Source of the DNA: Archangium lipolyticum
Lineage (GTDB): Bacteria > Myxococcota > Myxococcia > Myxococcales > Myxococcaceae
Direction: 5' to 3'
NCBI RefSeq assembly: GCF_024623785.1
Contig: NZ_JANKBZ010000011.1
Coordinates: 186,001-250,000, forward strand
DNA length: 64,000 nucleotides
A model generated the notes under the pieces. That model did no database searches, was not told the origin of the DNA, and was given only the letters and a program-made list of their open reading frames with translations. Both the position numbers and the translations under genes were made by a program. Positions 56,538 through 64,000 of the stretch are shown piece after piece (positions within the stretch are counted from its first letter, which is position 1; the number at the start of each line of letters is the position of its first letter).

Positions 56538-58838
56538 ATGGCACTGGAGCCCTCGCGAGAGATACACCTGACGGGCGTACACGCCTACGCGGAGAAGAGC
56601 GTCTTCGCGGGTGACACCCTCCACTTTCGCGTCAGCAGCAGCGTCCCCTACCGCATCTCCGTCGTCCGGCTGGGCACGAACCCGGACGGCACGTCGGAGG
56701 ATGTCGAGCTGCTCCCGGCCCAGGATGGCGGCCCGAATCAACAGCCCATCCGCCCTGGCTCGTACGTGAACGTGGACACCGGCCTGCCCGACAAACCCTT
56801 CAAGGCCCTGACGCTGGAGTGTTGGGTGCGGCCGTGGGATCTCGACTCCTGGCAGGGAGTGCTGACGCAGCACAGGTTCCCCGATGCGTCCGGCATCGGC
56901 CTGTTCCTCACGCCGGCCGGGTACGTCCTCCTCTATTTCGGCCAGGGAACGGACTTCGACGGCTCACGGCTCGTGCGCAGCCCCAGGCCCCTCACGAGAT
57001 TCCACTGGCACCACCTCGTCGGCGTCTGGGATGGGAGCCAGGTCTCGCTCTGGATCGACGGCCAGCGGGTGGCGGGCCCCTTTCCGCTGACAGGCCCGGT
57101 CCGGCCGGGAACCGCGCCGCTGCGCCTGGGCGCCTATGGCGAAGTCATCGACGGTCAGCCGCGGACCTGCAAGTTCCTGAATGGCGATCTGGCCATGCCC
57201 GTCATCTACGACCGCGCGCTCTCCGCCGGGGAGATCCAGCAGCGCTACGCGGACAAGGGATTGCACCCGCCCCCGCTCAAGGGGGTGCTCGCCTGCTGGC
57301 CCCTGTCCGAGGAGAAGGGGAGCGAGGTCGCGGACATCAGCGGGAACAAGCGTCATGGCCACATCATCAATGAAGGAACCTGGATGATTGGTGGGCCTGG
57401 CTTCGATGGCGCGAACGGCTCGCGCTTCAAGAAGGGGTACAATCCCGCGAAGGATGCGACGCGCGGGCACGCCCTGCGCCTGGCCTCCGACGACCTGTAC
57501 GACTGCTACTGGCAGGAGTCCCACGCCTTCGCCCTCCCGCCAGACCTGACGCCGGGCATCTACGTGGGACGGGTGCGCCACGGGGACGCGTTCCAGCACA
57601 TCTATGACGTCACCTTCGTGGTCCGGAGAGCCAGGGGTCTGCCCAAGGCTCCCATCCTCGTCCTCTGCGCCACCAATACCTGGCTGGCCTACTGCGGCAC
57701 GCCGTTCGCGCCCAACCACACGGGGAACGATCCTCGCCAGTTCTGGGGAGTCACGGGACAGGAAGACCCCTCCGAGGCTCCGAAATACAACTTCTACAGC
57801 AACCACCGGACCGAGCAGCCCACGTACAAGATGGGGTTGAACCTGCCCTGGCCGGCCGCGTCCCCCTACACCTATTACAGCTCCGCCAACACCTGCTACA
57901 GCCACCTGTCCCGTGCCGAGCGCTTCACGCACCTCTGGCTCGAGAGCAACGGCTACGACTTCGACGTGGCCACCGACTTCGACCTGCACCAGAACCCGGA
58001 GCTCCTCAAGGGCTACCAGGTGGTGCTCATCAACGGGCACAGCGAGTACTGGTCCATCCCCGCCTACAAGGGAGTGGAGAGCTACCTGAAGCAGGGAGGG
58101 AAGGTCATCGCGCTGTCGGGAAACACCATGTTCTGGCGCGTGAGCTTCGACGGCAAGCTGACGACCATGGAGTGCCGCAAGGCCGAGCGGCTCGGGGCCG
58201 CGGGAGGGCTGTCCCACGCCATTCCCGGGGAGCTGTACCACAGCAACGACGGGTTGCTCGGCAGCCTGATGCGCGAGAGTGGCCATTCATGCTGGCGCCT
58301 GCTCGGACTGGAGAGCGTGGGCTACATCAACAACGACAACTACCTCGCATTCACCTGCGACAAACCGGAGCATCCCTTCTTCGAGGGGACCGAGCTCGTC
58401 CAGGGAGCGAAGTTCGCCAGTGACGCCGTGGGCCACGAGTGGGACGTGCGCATCGACCTGCCCCAGCAGCGCATCAACGGGCTGATCCCCAAGCAGGATC
58501 TGCCCAAGGGCGTCGTGACGCTGGCGCACTGTCAGGCGACGCGAGACGAAGCCGAGACCAAGGGTGACACCCTCTGGGACTACAGCGGCCAGGAGCTCTC
58601 CGCCGAGAGCAAGCAGCAGATCCAGCAGCTGCTCAACAGCCAGATGATCTACTGGAAGCGCCCCGCGGGTGGAGAGGTGTTCTTCGCCGGCGCCATCGGC
58701 ACCGGCTGGGCCCTGATGAAGTCAGGTGCGGATCCCCGATGGGGAGTCATCCTGCGCAACGTCTTCCAGCACTTCGGCGTGCGGCCCGCGGCCACCCCCA
58801 TCGTGGAGGAGCACGAGCCGGCCCCCGCGCACGTCTAG
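56538..58838 (+). CDS. LamG plus N,N-dimethylformamidase-beta-like protein (paralogue 2)
   Basis: This 766-residue protein shares its whole length with the protein at 32662-34878. N-terminal beta domain (GVHAYAEKSVFAGDTLHFRVSS), LamG domain (TLECWVRPWDLDSWQGVLTQHRFPDASGIGLFLTP, WHHLVGVWDGSQVSLWIDGQ), and a dimethylformamidase-large-subunit-like C-terminal domain (ILVLCATNTWLAYCG, VVLINGHSEYWSIPAYKGVESYL, GGKVIALSGNTMFWRVSFD) are all present. The protein has no signal peptide. The ATG at 56538 follows GGGAGAG. Its stop codon overlaps that of the convergent GT2 gene in a shared CTAG. The presence inside the glycan locus hints at a role tied to the cell surface, but the sequence does not show the substrate. 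Confidence 0.8.
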   Translation: MALEPSREIHLTGVHAYAEKSVFAGDTLHFRVSSSVPYRISVVRLGTNPDGTSEDVELLPAQDGGPNQQPIRPGSYVNVDTGLPDKPFKALTLECWVRPWDLDSWQGVLTQHRFPDASGIGLFLTPAGYVLLYFGQGTDFDGSRLVRSPRPLTRFHWHHLVGVWDGSQVSLWIDGQRVAGPFPLTGPVRPGTAPLRLGAYGEVIDGQPRTCKFLNGDLAMPVIYDRALSAGEIQQRYADKGLHPPPLKGVLACWPLSEEKGSEVADISGNKRHGHIINEGTWMIGGPGFDGANGSRFKKGYNPAKDATRGHALRLASDDLYDCYWQESHAFALPPDLTPGIYVGRVRHGDAFQHIYDVTFVVRRARGLPKAPILVLCATNTWLAYCGTPFAPNHTGNDPRQFWGVTGQEDPSEAPKYNFYSNHRTEQPTYKMGLNLPWPAASPYTYYSSANTCYSHLSRAERFTHLWLESNGYDFDVATDFDLHQNPELLKGYQVVLINGHSEYWSIPAYKGVESYLKQGGKVIALSGNTMFWRVSFDGKLTTMECRKAERLGAAGGLSHAIPGELYHSNDGLLGSLMRESGHSCWRLLGLESVGYINNDNYLAFTCDKPEHPFFEGTELVQGAKFASDAVGHEWDVRIDLPQQRINGLIPKQDLPKGVVTLAHCQATRDEAETKGDTLWDYSGQELSAESKQQIQQLLNSQMIYWKRPAGGEVFFAGAIGTGWALMKSGADPRWGVILRNVFQHFGVRPAATPIVEEHEPAPAHV

Positions 58839-60262
58839 CGCACCAGCCGACCCGCGAGGGACTTCAGCGCGCCGTGCAGGCCCGGCACGCGCTCGCGCAA
58901 GCGGCTGTTCAGCTCGTCGAGGAATCGATGCCGGAGGCCCTTCGCGCTCGCGCCCTCGGCCCGAGCCCGTACCACCCGCTCCTCGACGGTGCCCAGCGAG
59001 GTGAGCATCCGAAGCTCCGGCGGTAGCGCCACCGGCTCCTGCGGGTCAGGGCCGGTGAAGCGCTGCTCGCAGGAGGCGATGCCGCCCAGGAAGGTGGGCT
59101 CGAAGAGCGCCGCGAGGCGCAGGGGCAGCTCGGAGGCACGCTCGGCGGCACGCTCCAGGGAGAAGGGCCCCAGCCGCGAGCGATCCACCATCAGGGCGAA
59201 CAGCAGGGACGGCTCCTGGTACAGGTGTGCCGGCTCCAGGTGCTCACCCAGCGGCAGTGGCCGCTTGTGGGGGACGAACCGCTCGGCGCCCTCCAGGGGC
59301 GTCCGCCGGGCGCGAGACACCGCCCATGCGGCCGGACCATCCCGCAGCGTCTGGACGAGCTTCACGTAATGGTCCGGGTAGACGACGCACGCCGCATCGA
59401 GGAACGCCAGGTACTGTCCCCGGGCACGGCGGAGCCCCTCGACGAACGCCGCCGGGGCCTGCGCTTCGACGAGGTCGAACGTGTAGCCACCGATGGCCTG
59501 GTAGCGCTCCAGCAGCTCACGCGCCGCCTCGTCCCGTGAGGGAGTGACGAGGAGGATCTCCAGGGGATGCTGCTCCTGGCACGCGAGCGAGAACAGGGCC
59601 TCGTCGAGCAACGAGCGAGCCTGGGCATCCCCGGCCCACAGCACCACGCTGAGCAGCCCGGGAACGCGCGCTGGCGCGGCCGGCTCTTCCCGGTCACCGG
59701 AGGACGTGAGCGCGTAGAACAACACATCCGTCTCCGTCGCCGGGGAGAGCTGGGCGAGGAGGCCCCTCAACGCGGTCTCCGTCCCGGCGGCGAGCGCCGT
59801 CGTCCGGGGCTGACAAGGAACCGCGCGCCGCGCCAGGACCTTCAGCCCGAGCGCGGAGAAGCAGCGCGACAGGGACGCCTCGGTGGCGCCGAGGACCGCC
59901 GGAGCCTGACCGGAGAGCGTCTCCAACAGCGCGGTCGAGGAGGCCGCGTTGCGCGCGCCCACCAGCAGCGTCGCGGAAGGCACGGCCTCGACGAGGGTCC
60001 GCAGCGTCTCCTCGAGGACTGGAGAGGGACCGTCCCCGGAGAGCACCACGTGGCTCGGTGCCAGCCAGCCCAGCATCTCCGCCAACGGGCTGTCCGACTC
60101 CGAGGCCCCGGCCATGTCCAGGACGGTGCACCCGGCGGCCACCAGCCGCTCCGCCAGCACCTCGTCGCGCGCGAGCAGCAGCACGCGCGCTCCCCTCCCG
60201 ACCTGTTCGAGAACCCAGGCGTGCAGTGGCACCTCTGACTCCATGTCGGTGGGCATCTTCAC
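58835..60262 (-). CDS. GT2-type glycosyltransferase with extra N-terminal domain
   Basis: This 475-residue protein has an N-terminal Rossmann-like part (RGARVLLLARDEVLAERLVAAGCTVLDMAGA, LGWLAPSHVVLSGD, SATLLVGARNAASSTALLETL) reminiscent of a methyltransferase without the catalytic loop. From about residue 205 it carries a GT-A-type domain: LLSVVLWAGDAQARSLLDEALFSLACQEQHPLEILLV and QYLAFLDAACVVYPDHYVKL. The usual DxD is weak (LDAAC), so activity is uncertain. It starts at GTG 60262 overlapping the previous stop (GTGA); ATG at 60256 is an alternative. Last gene of the wzm-wzt operon. Confidence 0.72.
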   Translation of the reverse strand: MKMPTDMESEVPLHAWVLEQVGRGARVLLLARDEVLAERLVAAGCTVLDMAGASESDSPLAEMLGWLAPSHVVLSGDGPSPVLEETLRTLVEAVPSATLLVGARNAASSTALLETLSGQAPAVLGATEASLSRCFSALGLKVLARRAVPCQPRTTALAAGTETALRGLLAQLSPATETDVLFYALTSSGDREEPAAPARVPGLLSVVLWAGDAQARSLLDEALFSLACQEQHPLEILLVTPSRDEAARELLERYQAIGGYTFDLVEAQAPAAFVEGLRRARGQYLAFLDAACVVYPDHYVKLVQTLRDGPAAWAVSRARRTPLEGAERFVPHKRPLPLGEHLEPAHLYQEPSLLFALMVDRSRLGPFSLERAAERASELPLRLAALFEPTFLGGIASCEQRFTGPDPQEPVALPPELRMLTSLGTVEERVVRARAEGASAKGLRHRFLDELNSRLRERVPGLHGALKSLAGRLVR

Positions 60263-61092
60263 CAGCGCGACCCCGCGAAATCGAAGCCCTGGGAGAAGTC
60301 CGCCACCCGGGCGAGCTCCCGGGACGGACGCTCCACGGTGGGCCTGGGGAACGGCGGCCCGCCCAGCTCGCCGTACGCCTTCAGGCAGAGCTCGGCGAAC
60401 GCCGCGTCGCCGTACTTCGCGCCGAGCAGCGCACCACTGCGGCGCACGCTCTGCTCCCGCCGGGGGCTCACCTCGCGTGTCACCGTGTAGTGGTGGGCCA
60501 GCGCCAGGGGCGCCACATGCGTGGAGAAACCCGCCGCCCGGGCACGCCAGGACAGATCCACGTCCTCGCAGTACATGAAGAAGCGCTCATCGAAGCCGCC
60601 CACCGCCTCGTACAGCTCCCGGGTGATGAGCAGCACGCAGCCCGAGCACCAGGGCGTCTGGTGCGTGATGGGATCATAGGGCTTGGGGTGCTCGTCCGGG
60701 AACATGCGGGCCTCCACCAGGCCCGTGCGCGCGTGGCGGCGCGTCTCGGCCACCAGCTCGCGGACACAGTCCGGGTGCAGCACCGCGTCGGGGTTGACGC
60801 ACACGTAGTGGCCCACCCCGGGCTCGGCGAAGGCTCGCGCCATCATCCGGTTGTGCGCGATGCCGAAGCCGAAGTTGCCGCCCGAGTGCCGGTAGTCGCT
60901 GCCCGGCGCCAGCTCCGCCAGTACCTCGCGCAGCGACTCGTCCGGCGAGTTGTCGAGCCACATCACCTCGAACGGAGGCGTCCCCGGCGAGCGCCGGCCG
61001 AGCCCGAACGAGGCCACCAACCGCGACAGCTCGTGATGGGAGTTCCGGTACAGCACGACGCCCAGGCGGACGCCATCGGCTTGCCGCTTCAC
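60259..61092 (-). CDS. GT2 family glycosyltransferase, rhamnosyltransferase-like
   Basis: This 277-residue protein is of the WbbL/rhamnosyltransferase style. It shows RLGVVLYRNSHHELSRLVASF, FEVMWLDNSPDES, GGNFGFGIAHNRMM, the sugar-nucleotide motif YVCVNPDAVLHPDCV, and GGFDERFFMYCEDVDLSWRARAAGF with its catalytic acidic pair. The GTG start at 61092 follows GGGAGGAAC. dTDP-rhamnose made by RfbABCD in this window is the likely donor, but specificity cannot be read directly. Confidence 0.85.
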   Translation of the reverse strand: MKRQADGVRLGVVLYRNSHHELSRLVASFGLGRRSPGTPPFEVMWLDNSPDESLREVLAELAPGSDYRHSGGNFGFGIAHNRMMARAFAEPGVGHYVCVNPDAVLHPDCVRELVAETRRHARTGLVEARMFPDEHPKPYDPITHQTPWCSGCVLLITRELYEAVGGFDERFFMYCEDVDLSWRARAAGFSTHVAPLALAHHYTVTREVSPRREQSVRRSGALLGAKYGDAAFAELCLKAYGELGGPPFPRPTVERPSRELARVADFSQGFDFAGSRW

Positions 61093-61111
61093 CTGTTCCT
61101 CCCGCCGAGCC

Positions 61112-62434
61112 TCACGAGGCCGTGTTGAGCAGGGGCTCCGCCTGCTCGATGACCCACCGGTGCGGTGGGCGAACCAACCCCTCGTCCGCGATGGGCGAGC
61201 GCACCTCGAAGACACTCGGCTGCCCGCCGGTGGCATGCACCGCGCCATTGGCCGAGCGGGCCGACACGGCCAGGGTGTACCGGCCCGGGGTCAGACCCAC
61301 GCGCTCGATGACGAAGCGCACCGTCCCACGCTCCGGCAGGGGGCTCGGCAGCTCCACCTTCTCGAGGAAGGTGTTCGTCCCGAACACCTGGGTGCCGCCC
61401 TCGCGCCGGATGTCCACCGCGAAGCCCACGTCCGACACGGGCGTCCGGGTGGAGAAGCCGATGCGCACCTCCAGACCCTGCTCGGTATCCACCACCACGC
61501 CCGTATCGCCCCGGGTCGCCACCAGGTCCACCGCGTGCAACTCCACCAGCGGAGCCACGGGGGCCTCGTTCCCCGAGGAAACCACGGGGATTCCCGTCGG
61601 AGCCGTGTCGGCGCCCTGGAGCGAGGGGAGCGCGCCTCCGCCCGGGCTGAGCGCGGGGGCCAGGAGCGGAGAGCCCTGGGCCTCGGCCAGCCGCAGCGCC
61701 TGCTGGTAGTGGCGGATGACCCTCGCGGGCTCGCCCACCTCGCGGATGCGCCCGCCGTCCAGCCACGCCGCGCTGTCGCACCACGAGGCCACCGTGCCCA
61801 GGTCGTGCGTCACCAGGACGATCGTCTTCCCCTGCCGCTTGAACTCCGTCATCTTGGCGAGGCTCTTCTTGCTGAAGTGCTCGTCGCCCACGGCGAGGAT
61901 CTCATCGATGATGAGGATGTCCGGGTCCACGTGCGTGGCCACGGCGAACGCCAGGCGCATGTACATGCCGCTGGAGTAGGTGCGCACCGGCTCGTCGATG
62001 AACTCGCCCAGCTCGCTGAAGGCGATGATCTCATCCATGCGCGCGCGTACCTCCGCGCGGCTCATGCCCAGGATGATGCCGTTGATGAGGATGTTCTCCC
62101 GCCCGGAGAAGTCCGGGTGGAAGCCGGCGCCCAGGTCCAACAGCGCGGAGATGCGCCCGTTGATCTGGATGGAGCCCGACGTGGGCGCGTAGATGCCGGT
62201 GATGATCTTCAGCAGCGTGCTCTTCCCCGAGCCGTTGCGCCCGAGGATCCCCATGGTCTTTCCCCGGGGGATGGTGAGATCGATCCCGCGCAGCGCGGTG
62301 ATGAGCCGCGCCTCCTCGGACTGGCGCTGCCCGCGCATCCAGCGCAGCAGCTCGGACTTGAACGTCGTGTACTCGCCCCGGATGGTCCGCTTCCGGAAGC
62401 TCTTCACGACGTCACGGATGACGATGGCGTCCAT
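61112..62434 (-). CDS. wzt: O-antigen ABC transporter ATP-binding subunit with carbohydrate-binding domain
   Basis: The N-terminal ABC domain has MGILGRNGSGKSTLLKIITG, SSGMYMRLAFA signature, ILIIDEILAVGD Walker B and VTHD H-loop. The C-terminal domain (about 290-440) is Wzt-C-like and is expected to bind the non-reducing end of the exported glycan, giving export specificity. The start at 62434 (MDAIVIRD) has AGGA nearby; a Met four codons upstream is an alternative. It lies 18 bp after the wzm stop. Confidence 0.92.
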   Translation of the reverse strand: MDAIVIRDVVKSFRKRTIRGEYTTFKSELLRWMRGQRQSEEARLITALRGIDLTIPRGKTMGILGRNGSGKSTLLKIITGIYAPTSGSIQINGRISALLDLGAGFHPDFSGRENILINGIILGMSRAEVRARMDEIIAFSELGEFIDEPVRTYSSGMYMRLAFAVATHVDPDILIIDEILAVGDEHFSKKSLAKMTEFKRQGKTIVLVTHDLGTVASWCDSAAWLDGGRIREVGEPARVIRHYQQALRLAEAQGSPLLAPALSPGGGALPSLQGADTAPTGIPVVSSGNEAPVAPLVELHAVDLVATRGDTGVVVDTEQGLEVRIGFSTRTPVSDVGFAVDIRREGGTQVFGTNTFLEKVELPSPLPERGTVRFVIERVGLTPGRYTLAVSARSANGAVHATGGQPSVFEVRSPIADEGLVRPPHRWVIEQAEPLLNTAS

Positions 62435-62452
62435 GGATTCCTGCATTGGCGA

Positions 62453-63235
62453 CTAGATGGACTCCGCGAATTCCTCGCGGCGGGCCTCGAACAGCTGCGA
62501 GGCACCCCACAACAGCGCGAGCGACCCCAGGGCCAGCCCCAGCAGGGGCAACCCGTCCGGGAGCCGGTGTTCGTAGAAGATGGACTGGTACGAAGTGATG
62601 AGGATGGCCACGGGATTGACCAGCGTCACCAGCACCCGCATCCGCGGATCGGCGATGGTGCTGGCCTGGTACAGCACCGGCGTGCAGAAGAACCAGAGCG
62701 TGAGCAGGTTCTGCACGATGTGCTGCAGGTCCCGGAAGGTCACGTTGATGGCGGAGATGATGTAGACGAGCGCCAGGGTGAAGACGAGCTGGATGAGCAC
62801 CACCAGCGGGAAGGCCACCACGTGCCACGTGGGCCACACGCCGTAGAAGGCCCCCAGCACCAGCATCAGTGGCAGGGACAGCACGTAGTTGATGAGGTTG
62901 GTGGCCACCACCGTGGAGGGCAGCACCTGCGCCGGGAAGCGCACCTTGGTCATCAAGTCCCGCCGGTCGCTGATGGTGCTCGCGCCGGCGCCCACGGAGC
63001 TGGTGAACCAGATCCACGGCAGCAGGCCCACGAACATGAAGAAGGCGTACCTCGGGATGTTCTGCCGCATCACCACGGTGAAGAGCAGCGCGTACACCAG
63101 CATGTGGAGGGTCGGGTTCAGGAACGTCCAGAAGAACCCGAGGACGGAACCGCGGTAGCGCGCCTTCAGCTCGCGTTGGACGAGGCTGATGAGCAACCCC
63201 CGGTATTGGTACAGCTCTCGGAAGTGGCGGAACAT
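62453..63235 (-). CDS. wzm: O-antigen ABC transporter permease
   Basis: This 260-residue ABC-2-type permease has six predicted helices and the signature region LVQRELKARYRGSVLGFFWTFLNPTLHMLVYALLFT. ISAINVTFRDLQHIVQNLLTLWFFCTPVLYQ marks the second half. With Wzt it forms the polysaccharide exporter. In Myxococcus xanthus the O-antigen export operon begins wzm-wzt, the same order as here. It lies downstream of two tRNA-Gly genes and their terminator. Confidence 0.92.
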   Translation of the reverse strand: MFRHFRELYQYRGLLISLVQRELKARYRGSVLGFFWTFLNPTLHMLVYALLFTVVMRQNIPRYAFFMFVGLLPWIWFTSSVGAGASTISDRRDLMTKVRFPAQVLPSTVVATNLINYVLSLPLMLVLGAFYGVWPTWHVVAFPLVVLIQLVFTLALVYIISAINVTFRDLQHIVQNLLTLWFFCTPVLYQASTIADPRMRVLVTLVNPVAILITSYQSIFYEHRLPDGLPLLGLALGSLALLWGASQLFEARREEFAESI

Positions 63236-63344
63236 GGGGCGGCCTTCATATAGCAGGCCAGAGCCGGTACGCGAGGCAGGCGGACATACGGGGCCCCGCT
63301 CCTCGCGATGGCCGGTTCGCTGTCCGAGCCAGGGGCCGGACCTG

Positions 63345-63381
63345 GAAAAAACAAAGGCCCCCTGGTCTCCCAGGGGGCCTT
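63345..63381 (-). terminator. Rho-independent terminator of the tRNA-Gly genes
   Basis: On the minus strand AAGGCCCCCTGG and CCAGGGGGCCTT pair perfectly (12 bp) around a GAGA loop (63354-63381), followed by TTTGTTTTTT. It starts 6 bp past the tRNA and insulates wzm from tRNA transcription. Confidence 0.93.
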
Positions 63382-63386
63382 CTTGT

Positions 63387-63461
63387 TGGAGCGGGAAAAG
63401 GGATTTGAACCCTCGACCCTCGCCTTGGCAAGGCGATGCTCTACCACTGAGCTATTCCCGC
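63387..63461 (-). tRNA. tRNA-Gly (anticodon GCC), copy 2
   Basis: The 75-nt sequence, including an encoded CCA, folds as a cloverleaf with acceptor GCGGGAA/TTCCCGC, D-arm GCTC/GAGC and anticodon loop CTTGCCAAG (GCC). The T-arm has GTTCAAATC. It is identical to the tRNA at 63477-63551, 15 bp away. Confidence 0.97.
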
Positions 63462-63476
63462 ATCAGGTCGGAGTAT

Positions 63477-63551
63477 TGGAGCGGGAAAAGGGATTTGAAC
63501 CCTCGACCCTCGCCTTGGCAAGGCGATGCTCTACCACTGAGCTATTCCCGC
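63477..63551 (-). tRNA. tRNA-Gly (anticodon GCC), copy 1
   Basis: Identical to the neighbouring tRNA-Gly including the encoded CCA. Transcribed toward the terminator at 63345-63381, probably as one dicistronic precursor. Confidence 0.97.
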
Positions 63552-63635
63552 TTCTCTCGACTCCTGAAGCCTCTCGCCGGTGCCTCGCGGCGCCGTCGAA
63601 AGTGAGGGGGGATATACAGTCCGCTCCCAGGTGCG

Positions 63636-64000
63636 TCAAGCCTTCTGTGCGTCCGTTCCGCTCCCCCGTCTGGCCAGCATGGCGAGGAAGGCACGGAAGT
63701 ACACGACGGCGCTCCACACCGAGAACGCCCCCGACAGATAGACCAACAGCTGACCCACCTTGTTGAAGTCCACGGGCGCCGAATAGAAGCCCACGTCGAT
63801 CAGGTGCTCGTAGTGCACGCAGAGCGAAATGATGCCCACGAGCTGGAGGGACGTCTTCCACTTGCCCTCCTGCCCGGCGGCGATGACCATGCCCTCGCTC
63901 GCCGCGATGGTACGCAGGCCGCTGACGATGAGCTCGCGCGCCAGCAGCACGATGACCACCCAGGCCGCGATGCGCCCCAGCCGCACCATCATCACCAGGG
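63636..64000 (-). CDS. pgsA: CDP-diacylglycerol-glycerol-3-phosphate 3-phosphatidyltransferase, 5' end outside window
   Basis: Only the C-terminal part is visible. It shows RIAAWVVIVLLARELIVSGLRTIAASEGMVIAAGQEGKWKTSLQLVGI, which matches the end of PgsA (LLARE...SGLRTIAA and GKxKTxxQ). The enzyme makes phosphatidylglycerophosphate for membrane lipids. The reading frame continues past base 64000, so the Met at 63995 is not a start. It lies upstream of the tRNA genes on the same strand with 84 bp between. Confidence 0.85.
   Translation of the reverse strand, partial: LVMMVRLGRIAAWVVIVLLARELIVSGLRTIAASEGMVIAAGQEGKWKTSLQLVGIISLCVHYEHLIDVGFYSAPVDFNKVGQLLVYLSGAFSVWSAVVYFRAFLAMLARRGSGTDAQKA

Noticed and set aside
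63387-63551. tRNA-associated integration site of a mobile element
   Set aside because: The duplicate is a complete tandem tRNA gene, no integrase or truncated tRNA copy is seen, and flanking genes look native.

Overview
The window is high-GC DNA (close to 70 percent by eye) with densely packed genes, and it reads as a chromosomal segment of a myxobacterium, most likely suborder Cystobacterineae (the Archangium/Cystobacter/Myxococcus group). The evidence is a DUF2378-type protein (a myxobacterial paralogous family), a MYXO-CTERM surface-anchor tail, an ADYC-domain protein, a Myxococcales-type sigma-70 factor beside a giant Ser/Thr kinase, and a split O-antigen locus. I see no insertion sequence, integrase, prophage or CRISPR array. 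The only clear non-coding RNA genes are two identical tRNA-Gly genes.

Bases 1-5675 (minus strand) hold a translationally coupled signalling operon: a membrane SpoIIE/PP2C phosphatase with HAMP domain, an exported TPR protein, and an orphan PhnD-like binding protein. A truncated proline-rich exported protein lies downstream. From 6158 to 8288 come E1-alpha and E1-beta of a branched-chain or pyruvate dehydrogenase with a strong terminator. Then follow a GNAT enzyme, a PilZ protein, a cysteine-rich lipoprotein, and a gamma-butyrobetaine-hydroxylase-like dioxygenase preceded by a six-cysteine candidate leader peptide. After these are a Uma2-fold protein with a repetitive coiled-coil tail, PEP carboxylase, a Ski2-like helicase, a HAD-UbiA fusion, a DUF2378 protein, an MnmC-like methyltransferase and tRNA-guanine transglycosylase.

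Bases 22614-27605 carry a divergent pair: a 1321-residue protein (zinc-finger motif, Ser/Thr kinase, nSTAND ATPase, membrane segment, FGE-like domain) and a sigma-70 factor. Next are an ADYC protein, a PhoD-type phosphatase, a small hypothetical, an ABC-F ATPase, a LamG/dimethylformamidase-like protein, a YihY membrane protein and an alpha/beta-hydrolase lipoprotein.

Bases 37413-63235 form a cell-surface polysaccharide (probably O-antigen) locus in several operons: rfbA-rfbC; a fused GT2-GT4 enzyme plus a GT-C-like membrane protein; rfbB-rfbD-wecE-GT2-wecD-(MYXO-CTERM glycosidase-like)-(GT-C-like); a four-gene glycosyltransferase operon; and wzm-wzt-GT2-GT2. Together these would make dTDP-L-rhamnose and dTDP-Fuc4NAc, assemble a glycan, and export it through an ABC transporter. 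A second LamG/dimethylformamidase-like paralogue sits inside the locus. The window ends with two tRNA-Gly genes, a textbook terminator and the 3' part of pgsA.

Most promising leads: the zinc-finger/kinase/nSTAND/FGE protein with its divergent sigma factor, the cysteine-rich leader peptide before the dioxygenase, the phosphatase-TPR-binding-protein operon, and a branched inverted-repeat structure at 17960-18018. All functional statements are read from sequence and family knowledge; no searches were run.
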